Part shown: piece by piece, positions 1 through 7,915 of the stretch
Layout: each line of letters opens with the position of its first letter
Numbering within the stretch: position 1 is the stretch's first letter
From: a bacterium
GTDB taxonomy: Bacteria > Planctomycetota > JADGBV01
NCBI GenBank assembly: GCA_023261545.1
Contig: JAHFOS010000029.1
Span: 1 to 33,669 of the forward strand
Direction: 5' to 3'
DNA length: 33,669 nucleotides
Notes under the pieces: generated by a model
Database searches by the model: none
What the model was told of the DNA's origin: nothing
What the model saw: only the letters and a program-made list of their open reading frames with translations
Program-made: the position numbers and the translations under genes

Positions 1-751
1 GCTCCTCGCGCCCGGCGCGTACATGGCCAATCTCCCCAGCCGCGCAGCCCGAACCCGCCAAAGCCTTCCCCTCCGCCAGCACCGCGCCGCCCAGACCTTC
101 GGTGATTTCGATGAAGAGCACGGGGTCGTGTTCCTGGATGATGTTTTCAAACCACAGCCCGGCCCAAAGCCCGCAGCGCACCTTGTTCTCGACGATGACG
201 GGCTGTTGCAGGCGCGCTTCCAAGGTTTTTTTGACGGGGATGCCGCGCCAGCCGCGGATCTGCACGGCTTGAAGACAGGCCCCGTGCTGATCCACGATGC
301 CGGGGAGCGCCACGCCGTAGCCCAGAAGGCGGCCTTGGGCGGCGGCGGCGCGCGCGCCCAGCTCGTCGGCCATGATTTCCAGGACTTGCGCGGGACTCAT
401 CCCCGCGTCGAGGGCCGTCACGGCCTCCTGATGGCGCGCGCCGTCCAGGCCCACCAGGGCCGACTCCAGGCGCGCAGATTGAAGCGAAGCCACGGCGGCG
501 AAGCCCCCCGCGCTCACCAGTCGCAAGTTGCCGCGCGCGGCCCCGGGACGCTCCTCGCCGAGCAGCCCCGCGCGCAGCAGTTCCTCGACGATGCTGCCCA
601 CACTCGACTTGCGCATGGCCAGCCGGCGGCTCATTTCCGAACGCGTGAGCGGTCCCAGGCGGCTCAGGGCGCCCAGGATGGCGCAGCGGTTGCTCGCCCG
701 CAAGCGAGCCGGCGTGCCGGCCCGTTCTACCTCAACCGAGGTTTTCGGCAC
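1..751 (-). CDS. ROK-family transcriptional regulator (partial, C-terminus outside window)
   Basis: The minus strand is open from a GTG at 749-751 to the window edge, giving 250 residues. The N-terminus is a winged helix-turn-helix (about residues 15-70, with NRCAILGALSRLGPLTRSE), as in NagC/XylR-type ROK repressors. The ROK sugar-kinase-like fold follows, with GVALPGIVD, a GW-IPV stretch and the GxxCAAGEIGH signature near the window edge. The usual catalytic Asp in the ENDAN motif is replaced: the sequence reads VENKVR. This suggests a regulator without kinase activity. The first 20 bp overlap the end of the NagB/PIG-L gene, so the two are co-transcribed and an amino-sugar ligand is likely (inference). 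The CxCGxxGC zinc motif, if present, lies outside the window. Only the start codon is uncertain. Confidence 0.88.
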   Translation of the reverse strand, partial: MPKTSVEVERAGTPARLRASNRCAILGALSRLGPLTRSEMSRRLAMRKSSVGSIVEELLRAGLLGEERPGAARGNLRLVSAGGFAAVASLQSARLESALVGLDGARHQEAVTALDAGMSPAQVLEIMADELGARAAAAQGRLLGYGVALPGIVDQHGACLQAVQIRGWRGIPVKKTLEARLQQPVIVENKVRCGLWAGLWFENIIQEHDPVLFIEITEGLGGAVLAEGKALAGSGCAAGEIGHVRAGREE

Positions 752-3113
752 TGCGGCGCAGCTCCCGCGAGCGTTCATAGAACTCCTTGAGCGTCATGCT
801 CTTCAGGAACACGAAGCCGCGGGTGCCGCGCATGAGGGCGCTCTCGTGCTCGTAGAAGAATTCGCGGCCCAGGCAGGTCTTGAGCATGCGGTACTGCTCC
901 ACCTGGATGCGGGCGGCGAGCTCGTGGAAGGGCCCGTCGTGATCGGGGCTGGGGAAGGAAGCCTCGCGCTGCGAGATGAAGGTGTTCATGAAGGTGCTGC
1001 TCTGGAGCGCGAACATGTTGATGGAGACGGGCACGATGATGTTGGCCTCGGAGGGGTGGAAGCGGTACCAGATGTTGCGGTAGCCAAGCACCTCGATGTC
1101 GTCGCGGCCCGTCTGCTTCTCGTACTCCTTGAGGGCGGCGCTCACGGCCTGGAGCACCTTGTAATGGGTGTCGGGGCCGCTGCCCTCGGGGTCCAGGGCC
1201 ACGCTCACGATGTCGGGCTTGATCTCCATGAGCTTGCGCAGCACGGGTTTCACGTCGCGGTCAAAGGTCGGCTCCTCGGTGAACAGGTCGCCTTTGTAGA
1301 AGCCGAGGCGTAGGTGGTGGACGTACTCGTTGTGCCAACCGAGGTGGCCCCACAGGCATTCGGCTTCCCACTCGCGGCACATGCCCTTGAGCCGCTGCAC
1401 GTACTCCAGGTCCTTCTTGCCGGGATATTGCGTCTCGAAATACTGGATGAGCCCCCGGATGCGGTCGGCGATGGCCGCGAGGTCGGTCTCCTCGAAGACC
1501 TCGATGAGGTTCCGGAGCAAGCGGCGCGACTCGCCCTCGGCGCGCTGGCTCTCGGAGTCCGCCGCCACGCCGTCGAGGTACTGCCACACGTCGCGGTTGC
1601 GGAAGCAGGGGTTCTGGGGGTCGAAGTACTGCTCGGCGTAGAGCTGGCGGAAGCCCTTCTCCCCCAGCCAGAATTGCAGGTTCCTGAGTTTGTGGAGCAT
1701 GAAGGCATTGGTCACGGCGTTGAAACCGCTGGTCAGCGTCGCGAAATAATGGCGGTTGCTGTGCTCGCGGATGTTGCGCACGATCCACGGGAGATAGCCC
1801 AGCATCAGGTCGTCGTGATGCGGCTCGGTGTGCCAGAACACCTTGCCCTGGCGCGCCACCGCCCCGGCCGTGATTTTGGCCTTGAGGCTGGCGATGACCT
1901 TGAGTTTCGCCGTTTCCAGATCCGCCCCGCACTTCTTGAGCAGGATGGCCCCCAGGGGATGGCTCGCGAAATCTCGCGGCTGGAGGCCGGCGATGGGGCG
2001 GCCCAGCTCCAGCGCCAGGTCAACGATGAGCCGCTCCACTTGCGGTTCGCTCAAGCGCTGCTCGCGCCCGAGCTGCACGCGCAAGCGCTCGCGCAGGCGG
2101 CTGGCCGCCCCGGCGGTGATATAGAAGCGCGCGGCGGGCAGGGCCTGGAGCGCGCTCGCCGGAAACATCACGTCGCGCGGGCTCTCGATGGAATCGGCGA
2201 CGATGCGCGCCTTGGCCTCCCCCGCCGCGAAGATCACCGCCACCGCGTCGGGCCGCGCCGTGATGGTGGCGAGCCCGATGGTGATCACCAGCCGCCGGCG
2301 CGAAATCTCGATGCCGCCGAGATCGCCCGCCGCCGCGGCCTGGGTTTCGTAGTTGACCTCGCTGAGCCGCGTGGTGGAGTGATGGCTGGCCCCGCGCATG
2401 TTGAAGCCGATGTGTCCGTCCGGGCCGATGCCGCCCAGGAAAAATCCAATGCCCCCCCACGAGCGGATGCGCTCTTCGTATTCCTGGCACCACTGGTCAA
2501 TGTCGTGGAGCACCCGCGCCTGCAGGCGCTCGCGCACCGTCGTGGGCGGCCGGTGGCGCAACCCGAGATTGACGGTGAGCTCGGGCCAGACGTCTTCCAG
2601 GGTCTGGCCTTTGGACAGGGCGATGTCATGGCAGTTGATGAGCAGGCAGCGCGTGGGATCGAGCCCGAAGCCCTGGACGTAGAAGCGGTTCACGTAGTGG
2701 AAAAAGCTGTTGTGCTGGTGGGGATTGATGGGATAGAACTCGTCAATCTGCACGAAGCGCAGGCCCTTGAGTTCCGGCTTCTTGGCGGCATCCAGGCCGC
2801 CGTTTTCGATCTCCCGGCGCACCCCGGCGTCGTTCCAGCCCTTGATGAGGCGCTGCACCTCCTTGATGAAATGCTCGGGCGTCTTGCCCGTGGGCAGCGA
2901 GACCACGCCCTCCGGGTTTTGTTGCACCCATTCAAGGAAACGCAGGGCCGCCAGCCGCCCTAAACTCGGATAATTTTCAACGATGATGGAGCCGATTTTT
3001 TCGGTGGGCGCATAACACAGCTCGTATCCCGAGCGTTCGAGGGCGACCTTTTCGACGGGGCTCAAGGCGGACTTGGAACGTGAAGACGAAGATCCGGTGG
3101 CTGTGGAGCGCAT
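732..3113 (-). CDS. NagB-like glucosamine-6-phosphate deaminase fused to a PIG-L/LmbE-type deacetylase domain
   Basis: 793 residues in two modules. Residues about 30-350 are a NagB/SugarP_isomerase domain: LPTGKTPE near 73, QIDEFYP at 122-128 (Asp124 matches the active-site Asp72 of E. coli NagB) and GGIGPDGHIGFN at 227-238 (Asp232 and His234 match Asp141 and His143). From about 425 to the end is a PIG-L (LmbE-like) domain with PHHDDLMLG at 431-439, the variant of the zinc motif PHPDDxxLG, and PDTHYK with His650 as the probable third zinc ligand. Fusions of this order are known in Bacteroidetes and other groups. Oddly, the position of NagB Glu148 is Met239. The likely role is cytoplasmic deacetylation and/or deamination of amino-sugar phosphates, but the exact substrate is not shown. 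The ATG is preceded by GGGAAGGA at good spacing. The ROK gene overlaps its 3' end. Confidence 0.85.
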   Translation of the reverse strand: MRSTATGSSSSRSKSALSPVEKVALERSGYELCYAPTEKIGSIIVENYPSLGRLAALRFLEWVQQNPEGVVSLPTGKTPEHFIKEVQRLIKGWNDAGVRREIENGGLDAAKKPELKGLRFVQIDEFYPINPHQHNSFFHYVNRFYVQGFGLDPTRCLLINCHDIALSKGQTLEDVWPELTVNLGLRHRPPTTVRERLQARVLHDIDQWCQEYEERIRSWGGIGFFLGGIGPDGHIGFNMRGASHHSTTRLSEVNYETQAAAAGDLGGIEISRRRLVITIGLATITARPDAVAVIFAAGEAKARIVADSIESPRDVMFPASALQALPAARFYITAGAASRLRERLRVQLGREQRLSEPQVERLIVDLALELGRPIAGLQPRDFASHPLGAILLKKCGADLETAKLKVIASLKAKITAGAVARQGKVFWHTEPHHDDLMLGYLPWIVRNIREHSNRHYFATLTSGFNAVTNAFMLHKLRNLQFWLGEKGFRQLYAEQYFDPQNPCFRNRDVWQYLDGVAADSESQRAEGESRRLLRNLIEVFEETDLAAIADRIRGLIQYFETQYPGKKDLEYVQRLKGMCREWEAECLWGHLGWHNEYVHHLRLGFYKGDLFTEEPTFDRDVKPVLRKLMEIKPDIVSVALDPEGSGPDTHYKVLQAVSAALKEYEKQTGRDDIEVLGYRNIWYRFHPSEANIIVPVSINMFALQSSTFMNTFISQREASFPSPDHDGPFHELAARIQVEQYRMLKTCLGREFFYEHESALMRGTRGFVFLKSMTLKEFYERSRELRRSAENLG

Positions 3114-3221
3114 GGGAGTGGTCCTTCCCTGTTAAACGTTATCGTATGCGGTATAAATTTAAAGTCAATACGGTAATATTTATAAATTTTAACAAAATAT
3201 GTAACGTATATGTTATTATAA
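3114..3221 (-). promoter_or_regulatory. AT-rich promoter/operator region of the NagB-PIG-L/ROK operon
   Basis: This 108-bp spacer is far richer in A/T than its neighbours. It separates the end of the ABC permease gene (3222) from the start of the NagB/PIG-L gene. It holds an imperfect 14-bp palindrome, TAACGTATATGTTA at 3202-3215 (12 of 14 positions symmetric), a plausible operator for the ROK protein of the same operon. A clean -35/-10 pair could not be fixed. Promoter and operator roles are inferred from position and composition. Confidence 0.4.
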
Positions 3222-4022
3222 TTAGCTTCCAGTACTTCTATAGGCTCGTACCCCGATACTCCAGACTGCGCAGCCCACGGCAAATGATCCTACGCCCACA
3301 AGTGGCGTCATCCAGGCGAACAGGGAAAATTCGGCGGATCGGCTGTTGCTGGTGAGGAAAAAAGTGGCGGGATAGAAAGCGAGGAACCCAAAGGGAATGA
3401 CGGTGGAGAGCAGCATTTGCACCGAGCGATGGAAGATCGTCAGCGGGTAGCGCCCGAAAGCCAGGAGGTTGAACACCGGCGGGGTGATGGCCACGCGATC
3501 TTCGAACCAAAAACTGAGGGTCGTGAGAGCTAGGAAGACCCCCACCAGCATCAGCGCGGCGGAAACTGCATCCAGGCTCAGGATCAGCACTTTGGCGGGG
3601 CTCCATGCGAGGCCCAGGGATGAAGCGGAAAATCCGATCAACAGCAGGCCCAGGATCAAGCTCGGCAGCTCCTCGAATTCGAGGTTCTCCATCATGAGCT
3701 GCAGCAGCGGGTTCACGGGGCGAATGAGCAGGCGGTCCATTTCCCCGTTCATGACATAGCGATTGGGGAATTGCCAGAAGGTGGTGCTGACCAGACCGAA
3801 AAGCGCCTGACTCAGCATGGCGAGGCCGTAAATGAAGATCACCTCGGCTTTTTTCCAATCCCCCAGCGTCTCGGTTTTCTGGAAGATGACGCTGACCACA
3901 ATAAGCCCCGTGGCGTTCGCCGCTAGGGCCGAGAAACACTGCATCAGGAAATCGTAGCGATACGCCATGCGCGCCTTGAGCGTCTGCGTGAAGAAATGCA
4001 GGGCGAGCGCGGCCTGGTGCAT
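3222..4022 (-). CDS. ABC-2 type exporter permease (DUF990/ABC2_membrane_6-like), second permease
   Basis: 266 residues with about six hydrophobic segments (for example near 36-52, 119-137, 150-172, 195-225 and 230-256). The tract QFPNRYVMNGEMDRLLIRP is typical of the ABC2_membrane_6 (DUF990) permeases, which occur as two paralogous permeases plus one ATPase. It starts with ATG 4 bp after the stop of the preceding permease gene, so the two are translationally coupled. The protein should form the membrane channel together with the 4027-4875 product and the 5027-6037 ATPase. The substrate cannot be told from sequence; this family is usually annotated only as an exporter of unknown substrate. Confidence 0.85.
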   Translation of the reverse strand: MHQAALALHFFTQTLKARMAYRYDFLMQCFSALAANATGLIVVSVIFQKTETLGDWKKAEVIFIYGLAMLSQALFGLVSTTFWQFPNRYVMNGEMDRLLIRPVNPLLQLMMENLEFEELPSLILGLLLIGFSASSLGLAWSPAKVLILSLDAVSAALMLVGVFLALTTLSFWFEDRVAITPPVFNLLAFGRYPLTIFHRSVQMLLSTVIPFGFLAFYPATFFLTSNSRSAEFSLFAWMTPLVGVGSFAVGCAVWSIGVRAYRSTGS

Positions 4023-4026
4023 GGGT

Positions 4027-4875
4027 TCATCCCCCCTGGATGATGATGTGGCGCCGCGCGCGGCTCCAGGCCCAGGCGCACAGCGCCAGCAACAACGCTG
4101 TCCAGCCCGCCTCCAGGGCCAGCGCTTCGAAGGCGGCCATCCCCGTGAGCTTGCCCTGGTAGAGTAGCACCGGTGTGTGGCCGAGCGCGGCGAAGGGGCT
4201 GCGGGCCAGCCAGGGCTGCGCCCAGGCGGGAAAGATGGCGAAGGGCAGCATCACCCCCGACAGCAACTGCACCAGCAGGAACTTGGCCCATAGGAAGCCC
4301 TGGATCTTCAGGGTCGCCACGGCGATGAGGCCGGTCAGCAGGTTCACGGCGAAATAGATGTGGAAGGCCAGAACAAGGGAAACCAGGGAGAGCCCTAGGT
4401 GGCCGGCTCCGGCGGGTGGCCGCAGCAGCGGGTGATAGACGGCGGCCAGCACGGCGAAGATGGGCAGGCTCATGAAGAAGACGCGGAACAGGGATTCGCC
4501 CGCCGCCTCGGAGTATTTGATCCAGGGGTAGGCCGCGGGCCGGATAAGCTCCATGGCGAGCTCACCGCTGGCCACCTGCTCCGCCAGCCGGCCATCTATT
4601 TCGTTGTGATAGGCCGCCCGCGCCGCCCAGCCCACGGAGAAATAGGTCACGAGGTCCGCCGGGCTCAAGAGCGGCTCCACCGCTCGCGGGTTGGCCTCCA
4701 GCACCGCCCGCATGAGGTAATAATGCACCGAGACATAGAGGAAGTAATTGGCCACCCCCACGACGTAGCGCACGCGGTAGGAGAGCAGGCGCAGGAAGGA
4801 ATTGCGCGCGAAAGCCAGGCCCACGCGGGGCGAGAGACCCAGGGCGGCGATCACGGCGTCCCGGCGGCGCAGCAA
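4027..4875 (-). CDS. ABC-2 type exporter permease (DUF990/ABC2_membrane_6-like), first permease
   Basis: 282 residues with about six membrane segments. The tract EQVASGELAMELIRPAAYP corresponds to the NGEMDRLLIRP stretch of the downstream paralogue, so the two permeases are distant paralogues. The track start at 4875 is a TTG; a GTG seven codons later is an alternative, and no convincing ribosome binding site is seen. The gene sits between the ATPase gene, 151 bp upstream and with a repeat in the gap, and the second permease, 4 bp downstream. The three encode one exporter. Substrate unknown. Confidence 0.83.
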   Translation of the reverse strand: MLRRRDAVIAALGLSPRVGLAFARNSFLRLLSYRVRYVVGVANYFLYVSVHYYLMRAVLEANPRAVEPLLSPADLVTYFSVGWAARAAYHNEIDGRLAEQVASGELAMELIRPAAYPWIKYSEAAGESLFRVFFMSLPIFAVLAAVYHPLLRPPAGAGHLGLSLVSLVLAFHIYFAVNLLTGLIAVATLKIQGFLWAKFLLVQLLSGVMLPFAIFPAWAQPWLARSPFAALGHTPVLLYQGKLTGMAAFEALALEAGWTALLLALCAWAWSRARRHIIIQGG

Positions 4876-4906
4876 TTTAGTCTTGCCGCAAAAATCCCCG
4901 CCGTTC

Positions 4907-4977
4907 GCCCTTTATCCCCAGTTTTGGGGGATGAGCTTGTCGAAGCCTGTCCTGAGCATAGTCGAAGGGGGTGGATG
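4907..4977. repeat. Dispersed TTCGACAAGCTCAG-type repeat, copy inside the ABC operon
   Basis: About 70 bp starting CCGTTCGCCCTTTATCCCC, with a short CCCC/GGGG hairpin and TGAGCTTGTCGAAGCC. It is nearly identical to parts of 22263-22345 and 24836-24912. It lies in the 151-bp gap between the ABC ATPase and first permease genes. Motifs of this type recur between genes in many bacterial genomes; no function is established here. Confidence 0.8.
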
Positions 4978-5026
4978 GTGGTAGGGGCGAGGAAGATCAA
5001 CATGAAGAAATATTTCAAGGGACGAC

Positions 5027-6037
5027 CTATGACCCGGCGGCGACCAGGCCGCCGCGATACACCTGGCGCACCACTTCCTCGATGGAGGGTTCCTCGAAGC
5101 TCAGATCGCGCACCTCGAAGCGCTCCAGCATCGCGCGGATCACTTCGCCCTTGGCCAGGGCCTCCTGGGGAAAGGAGGCCGTGAGCGTGTGGCTCTCGGC
5201 GTTGGCGAAACGCGCGGCGGGGAAGGTCCGGCGCAGGGCCTCCAGCTCCTCGGGGCGCGGCGCGTCCTTGAGGTGGAACTTAAGCTCCAGCTCGCCTCCC
5301 AGGCGCCGGCGCAGCTCCAGCAGCGCGCCGTCATAGACCAGTTGCCCGCGGTCAATGATGATGACGCGCCGGCAAAGTTCCTCGATGTCCTTCAGGTCAT
5401 GCGTGGTGAGGATCACCGTGACTTCCTGCTCGCGGTTGATGGTTTTCAAGAACTCGCGGATGGCCACCTTGGCCTCGATATCGAGCCCGATGGTGGGCTC
5501 GTCCAGATACAGCACGCGCGGGGCGTGCAGCAGCGCGGCCGTGAGCTCGCAGCGCATCTTCTGCCCCAGCGAGAGCTTGCGCACGGGCGTGCGCAGGAAG
5601 GCGCCGATGCCCAGCACCTCGTCGAAACGCTGCAAGCGCCGGCGGAAATCCTGCTCGGGAATGCGGTAGATGCGCTGCAGCAGCGAGAACGACTCCTGGA
5701 CGGCGAGGTCCCACCAGAGCTGGGTGCGCTGACCGAAGACCACGCCGATGTTGGGTAGGTAGCGCTGGCGCTCGCGGAAAGGGTCCAGCCCGGCCACCGC
5801 GATGCTCCCCGAGGTGGGGTGCAGGATGCCGGTCAGCATCTTGATGGTGGTGGACTTGCCCGCCCCGTTGGCTCCGATATAGCCCGCTATTTCGCCCTTG
5901 GGAATGTGGAAGCTGATGCCGTCCACCGCGCGCATTTCGCGGTAGCGGCGGCTGAAAAGGTCGCGAACGGCCCCCGCCAGCCCCTCGCGGCGGTCGAAGG
6001 TCTTGAAAACCTTGGTAAGTGCCGCGACCTTGATCAC
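5027..6037 (-). CDS. ABC exporter ATP-binding protein
   Basis: 336 residues, GTG start at 6035-6037. Walker A is GANGAGKST at 55-63, the signature is LSLGQ at 155-159 and Walker B is VLYLDEP at 175-181. The switch histidine is His213 in TTHD. A C-terminal extension of about 100 residues after the ATPase core is normal for ATPases that pair with DUF990 permeases. It is cytoplasmic, hydrolyses ATP and drives the two permeases encoded downstream (4875-3222). The 151-bp gap to the first permease is occupied by a dispersed repeat, unusual within an operon. Confidence 0.93.
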   Translation of the reverse strand: MIKVAALTKVFKTFDRREGLAGAVRDLFSRRYREMRAVDGISFHIPKGEIAGYIGANGAGKSTTIKMLTGILHPTSGSIAVAGLDPFRERQRYLPNIGVVFGQRTQLWWDLAVQESFSLLQRIYRIPEQDFRRRLQRFDEVLGIGAFLRTPVRKLSLGQKMRCELTAALLHAPRVLYLDEPTIGLDIEAKVAIREFLKTINREQEVTVILTTHDLKDIEELCRRVIIIDRGQLVYDGALLELRRRLGGELELKFHLKDAPRPEELEALRRTFPAARFANAESHTLTASFPQEALAKGEVIRAMLERFEVRDLSFEEPSIEEVVRQVYRGGLVAAGS

Positions 6038-6089
6038 GTCAATTGCGGCTCAGCCGCCATGCTCGGGTCCCATCGCCGTTCACAGTCTT

Positions 6090-6344
6090 GGCTCATCCGA
6101 ATAATGCGTACTTTTCTGGGATTTTTAACACGGGCACACGGTCGAGTAAGTCTGAAAACAAGGCGATCTGCCGGGGGGATTTTCCACAGATTGCACAGAT
6201 TAACTCTGATAATAATCAATCCGGGCCATCCTTTTTAATCGGTGCAAATCTGTGTAATCTGTGGATGCTCCCGAGTTGAGAACGCAGAGAGCCGAGAACA
6301 AATGAGGGGCACCCTGCCAGAGGTACGCATTCTTCGAATGAGCC
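6090..6344 (+). mobile_element. MITE-like element, family A copy 1
   Basis: A 255-bp element with imperfect terminal inverted repeats: left GGCTCATCCGAATAATGCG at 6090-6108, and right CGCATTCTTCGAATGAGCC at 6326-6344, its near complement. It is flanked by an exact 8-bp direct repeat, ACAGTCTT at 6082-6089 and 6345-6352, which looks like a target-site duplication. An inner inverted repeat runs from TTTTCCACAGATTGCACAG near 6180 to AATCTGTGTAATCTGTGG near 6247-6264. No coding capacity. It fills most of the gap between the ABC ATPase gene and dtd. Copies 2 and 3 are at 26649-26896 (inverted) and 29297-29552. Confidence 0.8.
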
Positions 6345-6446
6345 ACAGTCTTTCACGATAGCTTGGCCGACCAGGAATCAATTCCGCCCGCCTCTTTTTC
6401 CCTGCAAGTCCTCGGCGCGCCCTAGAATTTGACCAGGAAATCCGTC

Positions 6447-6899
6447 ATGCGCGCTGTCGTCCAGAGAGTCGAGAAAGCCAGCGTCGAAATCGAGGGACGC
6501 TCTCACGCCGCTATCGGTCCAGGCCTGCTGGTGCTGCTGGGCGTTGAAGATGAAGACGGCGAGGCCGATGCCGTGTGGCTCAGCCAGAAGGTGGCCCACC
6601 TGCGCATTTTCCGGGACGAGCAAGGCCTCATGAACCTGGCGCTCCGGGACATCAGGGGCGAAGCACTGGTCATCAGCCAGTTCACGCTTTTCGCCTCCAC
6701 CAAGAAGGGCCAGCGCCCCTATTTCGCGCGCGCGGCCCGCCCCGAAAAAGCCCGGCCGCTCTACGAGAGCTTTGCCGCGTTGCTGGGCCAGGAAATCGGC
6801 CACACCGCCGCCACCGGGATTTTTGGCGCCACCATGAAAATATCCCTGATCAACGACGGGCCGGTGACCCTTATTCTGGACAGCCGCAACCGCGAATAG
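6447..6899 (+). CDS. dtd: D-aminoacyl-tRNA deacylase
   Basis: 150 residues from ATG 6447, close to the usual 145. The enzyme hydrolyses D-aminoacyl-tRNA (and Gly-tRNA-Ala) in the cytoplasm, a translation quality-control step. The family starts MRAVVQRVxxASV, which supports this ATG over one six codons upstream; AGGAA lies at suitable spacing before it. The diagnostic motifs SQFTLFA (77-83) and NDGPVT (136-141, the Gly-cisPro motif) are both intact. The gene ends about 50 bp before a tRNA gene, whose apparent promoter is in the gap. MITE-like element A1 lies just upstream. Confidence 0.97.
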   Translation: MRAVVQRVEKASVEIEGRSHAAIGPGLLVLLGVEDEDGEADAVWLSQKVAHLRIFRDEQGLMNLALRDIRGEALVISQFTLFASTKKGQRPYFARAARPEKARPLYESFAALLGQEIGHTAATGIFGATMKISLINDGPVTLILDSRNRE

Positions 6900-6913
6900 C
6901 TGGCGCCGGCGCT

Positions 6914-6939
6914 TTGACAGGCGTCCGGCCGCCTATAAT
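6914..6939 (+). promoter_or_regulatory. Probable tRNA-Pro promoter
   Basis: TTGACA at 6914-6919 and TATAAT at 6934-6939 both match the sigma-70 consensus perfectly. The tRNA gene begins 11 bp after the -10 box. The spacer is only 14 bp against the optimum of 17, so strength is uncertain. Confidence 0.45.
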
Positions 6940-6949
6940 CGCGATCCTT

Positions 6950-7024
6950 CGGGGTGTAGCGCAGCTTGGCTAGCGCGCACGGTTCGGGTCCGTGAGGTCG
7001 TGAGTTCAAATCTCACCTCCCCGA
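6950..7024 (+). tRNA. tRNA-Pro (anticodon CGG)
   Basis: A 75-nt cloverleaf can be drawn by eye. The acceptor stem begins C1 and pairs with G72, the C1-G72 pair with A73 being characteristic of bacterial tRNA-Pro. The anticodon stem is CACGG/CCGTG around loop TTCGGGT, giving anticodon CGG (6985-6987) with G37. The T arm is GTGAG-TTCAAAT-CTCAC. One acceptor pair is T6-T67, a mismatch. The 3' CCA is not encoded. Confidence 0.93.
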
Positions 7025-7087
7025 TTATGCCGCTCGGTGTGAGGGTTTGAGCTCTCATGAATTTTTCTTGTAGCTGCTCAGGTCCAA

Positions 7088-7115
7088 CGCCCCTCTCCCT
7101 TCGGGAGAGGGGGCG
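7088..7115 (+). terminator. GC-rich hairpin downstream of tRNA-Pro
   Basis: CGCCCCTCTCCC (7088-7099) pairs with GGGAGAGGGGGCG (7103-7115) around a 3-nt loop, with one bulged G. It could end the tRNA transcript 64 bp downstream of the gene. There is no T-run after it, so it could equally be a dispersed palindromic unit. Confidence 0.35.
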
Positions 7116-7154
7116 CGAAAATGCCCGATCCGTCACTTTTTCTATTGAACAACC

Positions 7155-7829
7155 ATGAAGCGATCCGAAATCAACTCCCTGATTCGCGATGCCCAGGCCT
7201 TCTTCAAGGCGCACCGCTTCGAGTTGCCGCGCTGGGCCGTCTGGAGCCCCGAGGAATGGGCGCGGCATCCCGAGGACGCGCGGCGCATGAAGTCGCTGCA
7301 AATGGGCTGGGACATCACCGACTTCGGCAGCGGGGACTTTTACCGCACCGGCCTCATCCTGTTCTGCATCCGCAACGGGAAACCCGGGGCGGGACCCGGG
7401 GGCAAGGTTTACGCCGAGAAAATCATGGTGGTGCGCGAGGAGCAGGAGACCCCGCTGCATTTCCATTTCTCCAAGCAGGAGGACATCATCAACCGCGGCG
7501 GCGGCGATCTCGTCGTCGAGTTGCACAATGCCGACGCCAAGGAAGGCCTGGCCGCGACCCCGGTCACGGTGAGCGTGGACGAGCGACCCCAGCACCTGCG
7601 CCCCGGCGCACCCCTGGTGCTGAAACCCGGCGAAAGCGTCACCCTGCCCACGCGCCTCTACCACCGCTTCTACGGCGCCAAGGGCCGCGGCAAGGTGCTG
7701 GTGGGCGAGGTTTCGCAAGTGAACGACGACACCAAGGACAACCGCTTTCTGACCGCCCCCGGCCGCTTCCCCGCCATCGTGGAAGACGAGCCCGCGCTGC
7801 ACCCCCTCTGGCCGGAACTTCCCGGCTGA
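7155..7829 (+). CDS. D-lyxose ketol-isomerase-like cupin enzyme
   Basis: 224 residues, close to the 227 of the characterised E. coli O157 enzyme. The family (DUF1498) converts D-lyxose to D-xylulose with Mn2+ in a cupin barrel. Visible features: KIMVVREEQETPLHFHF with His102 and His104, then Glu109, and His170 in LYHRFYG; these fit the His/His/Glu/His metal site. The ATG follows directly on a short leader after the GC-rich hairpin. No kinase or pentose operon is adjacent, so the physiological sugar is unknown; a related ketose or hexose is possible. Confidence 0.85.
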   Translation: MKRSEINSLIRDAQAFFKAHRFELPRWAVWSPEEWARHPEDARRMKSLQMGWDITDFGSGDFYRTGLILFCIRNGKPGAGPGGKVYAEKIMVVREEQETPLHFHFSKQEDIINRGGGDLVVELHNADAKEGLAATPVTVSVDERPQHLRPGAPLVLKPGESVTLPTRLYHRFYGAKGRGKVLVGEVSQVNDDTKDNRFLTAPGRFPAIVEDEPALHPLWPELPG

Positions 7830-7915
7830 GGGTGCTGACCGGGGCGACCGATTTTTCAGGGTTTGTCACCTGAGCCGGCAGTGCCGGATCTAGGAAGGCA
7901 AGAATTCGGTTTCTT

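Noticed and set aside
23-1313. Plus-strand frames at the left edge
   Set aside because: The minus strand codes a ROK protein there with both the HTH and GxxCAAGEIGH signatures.
1314-2963. 549-residue plus-strand frame
   Set aside because: Antisense shadow of the NagB/PIG-L gene, whose motifs are unmistakable.
6034-6279. Small open frames in element A1 (also in copies 2 and 3)
   Set aside because: They are not conserved in frame between the three copies and have no ribosome binding site.
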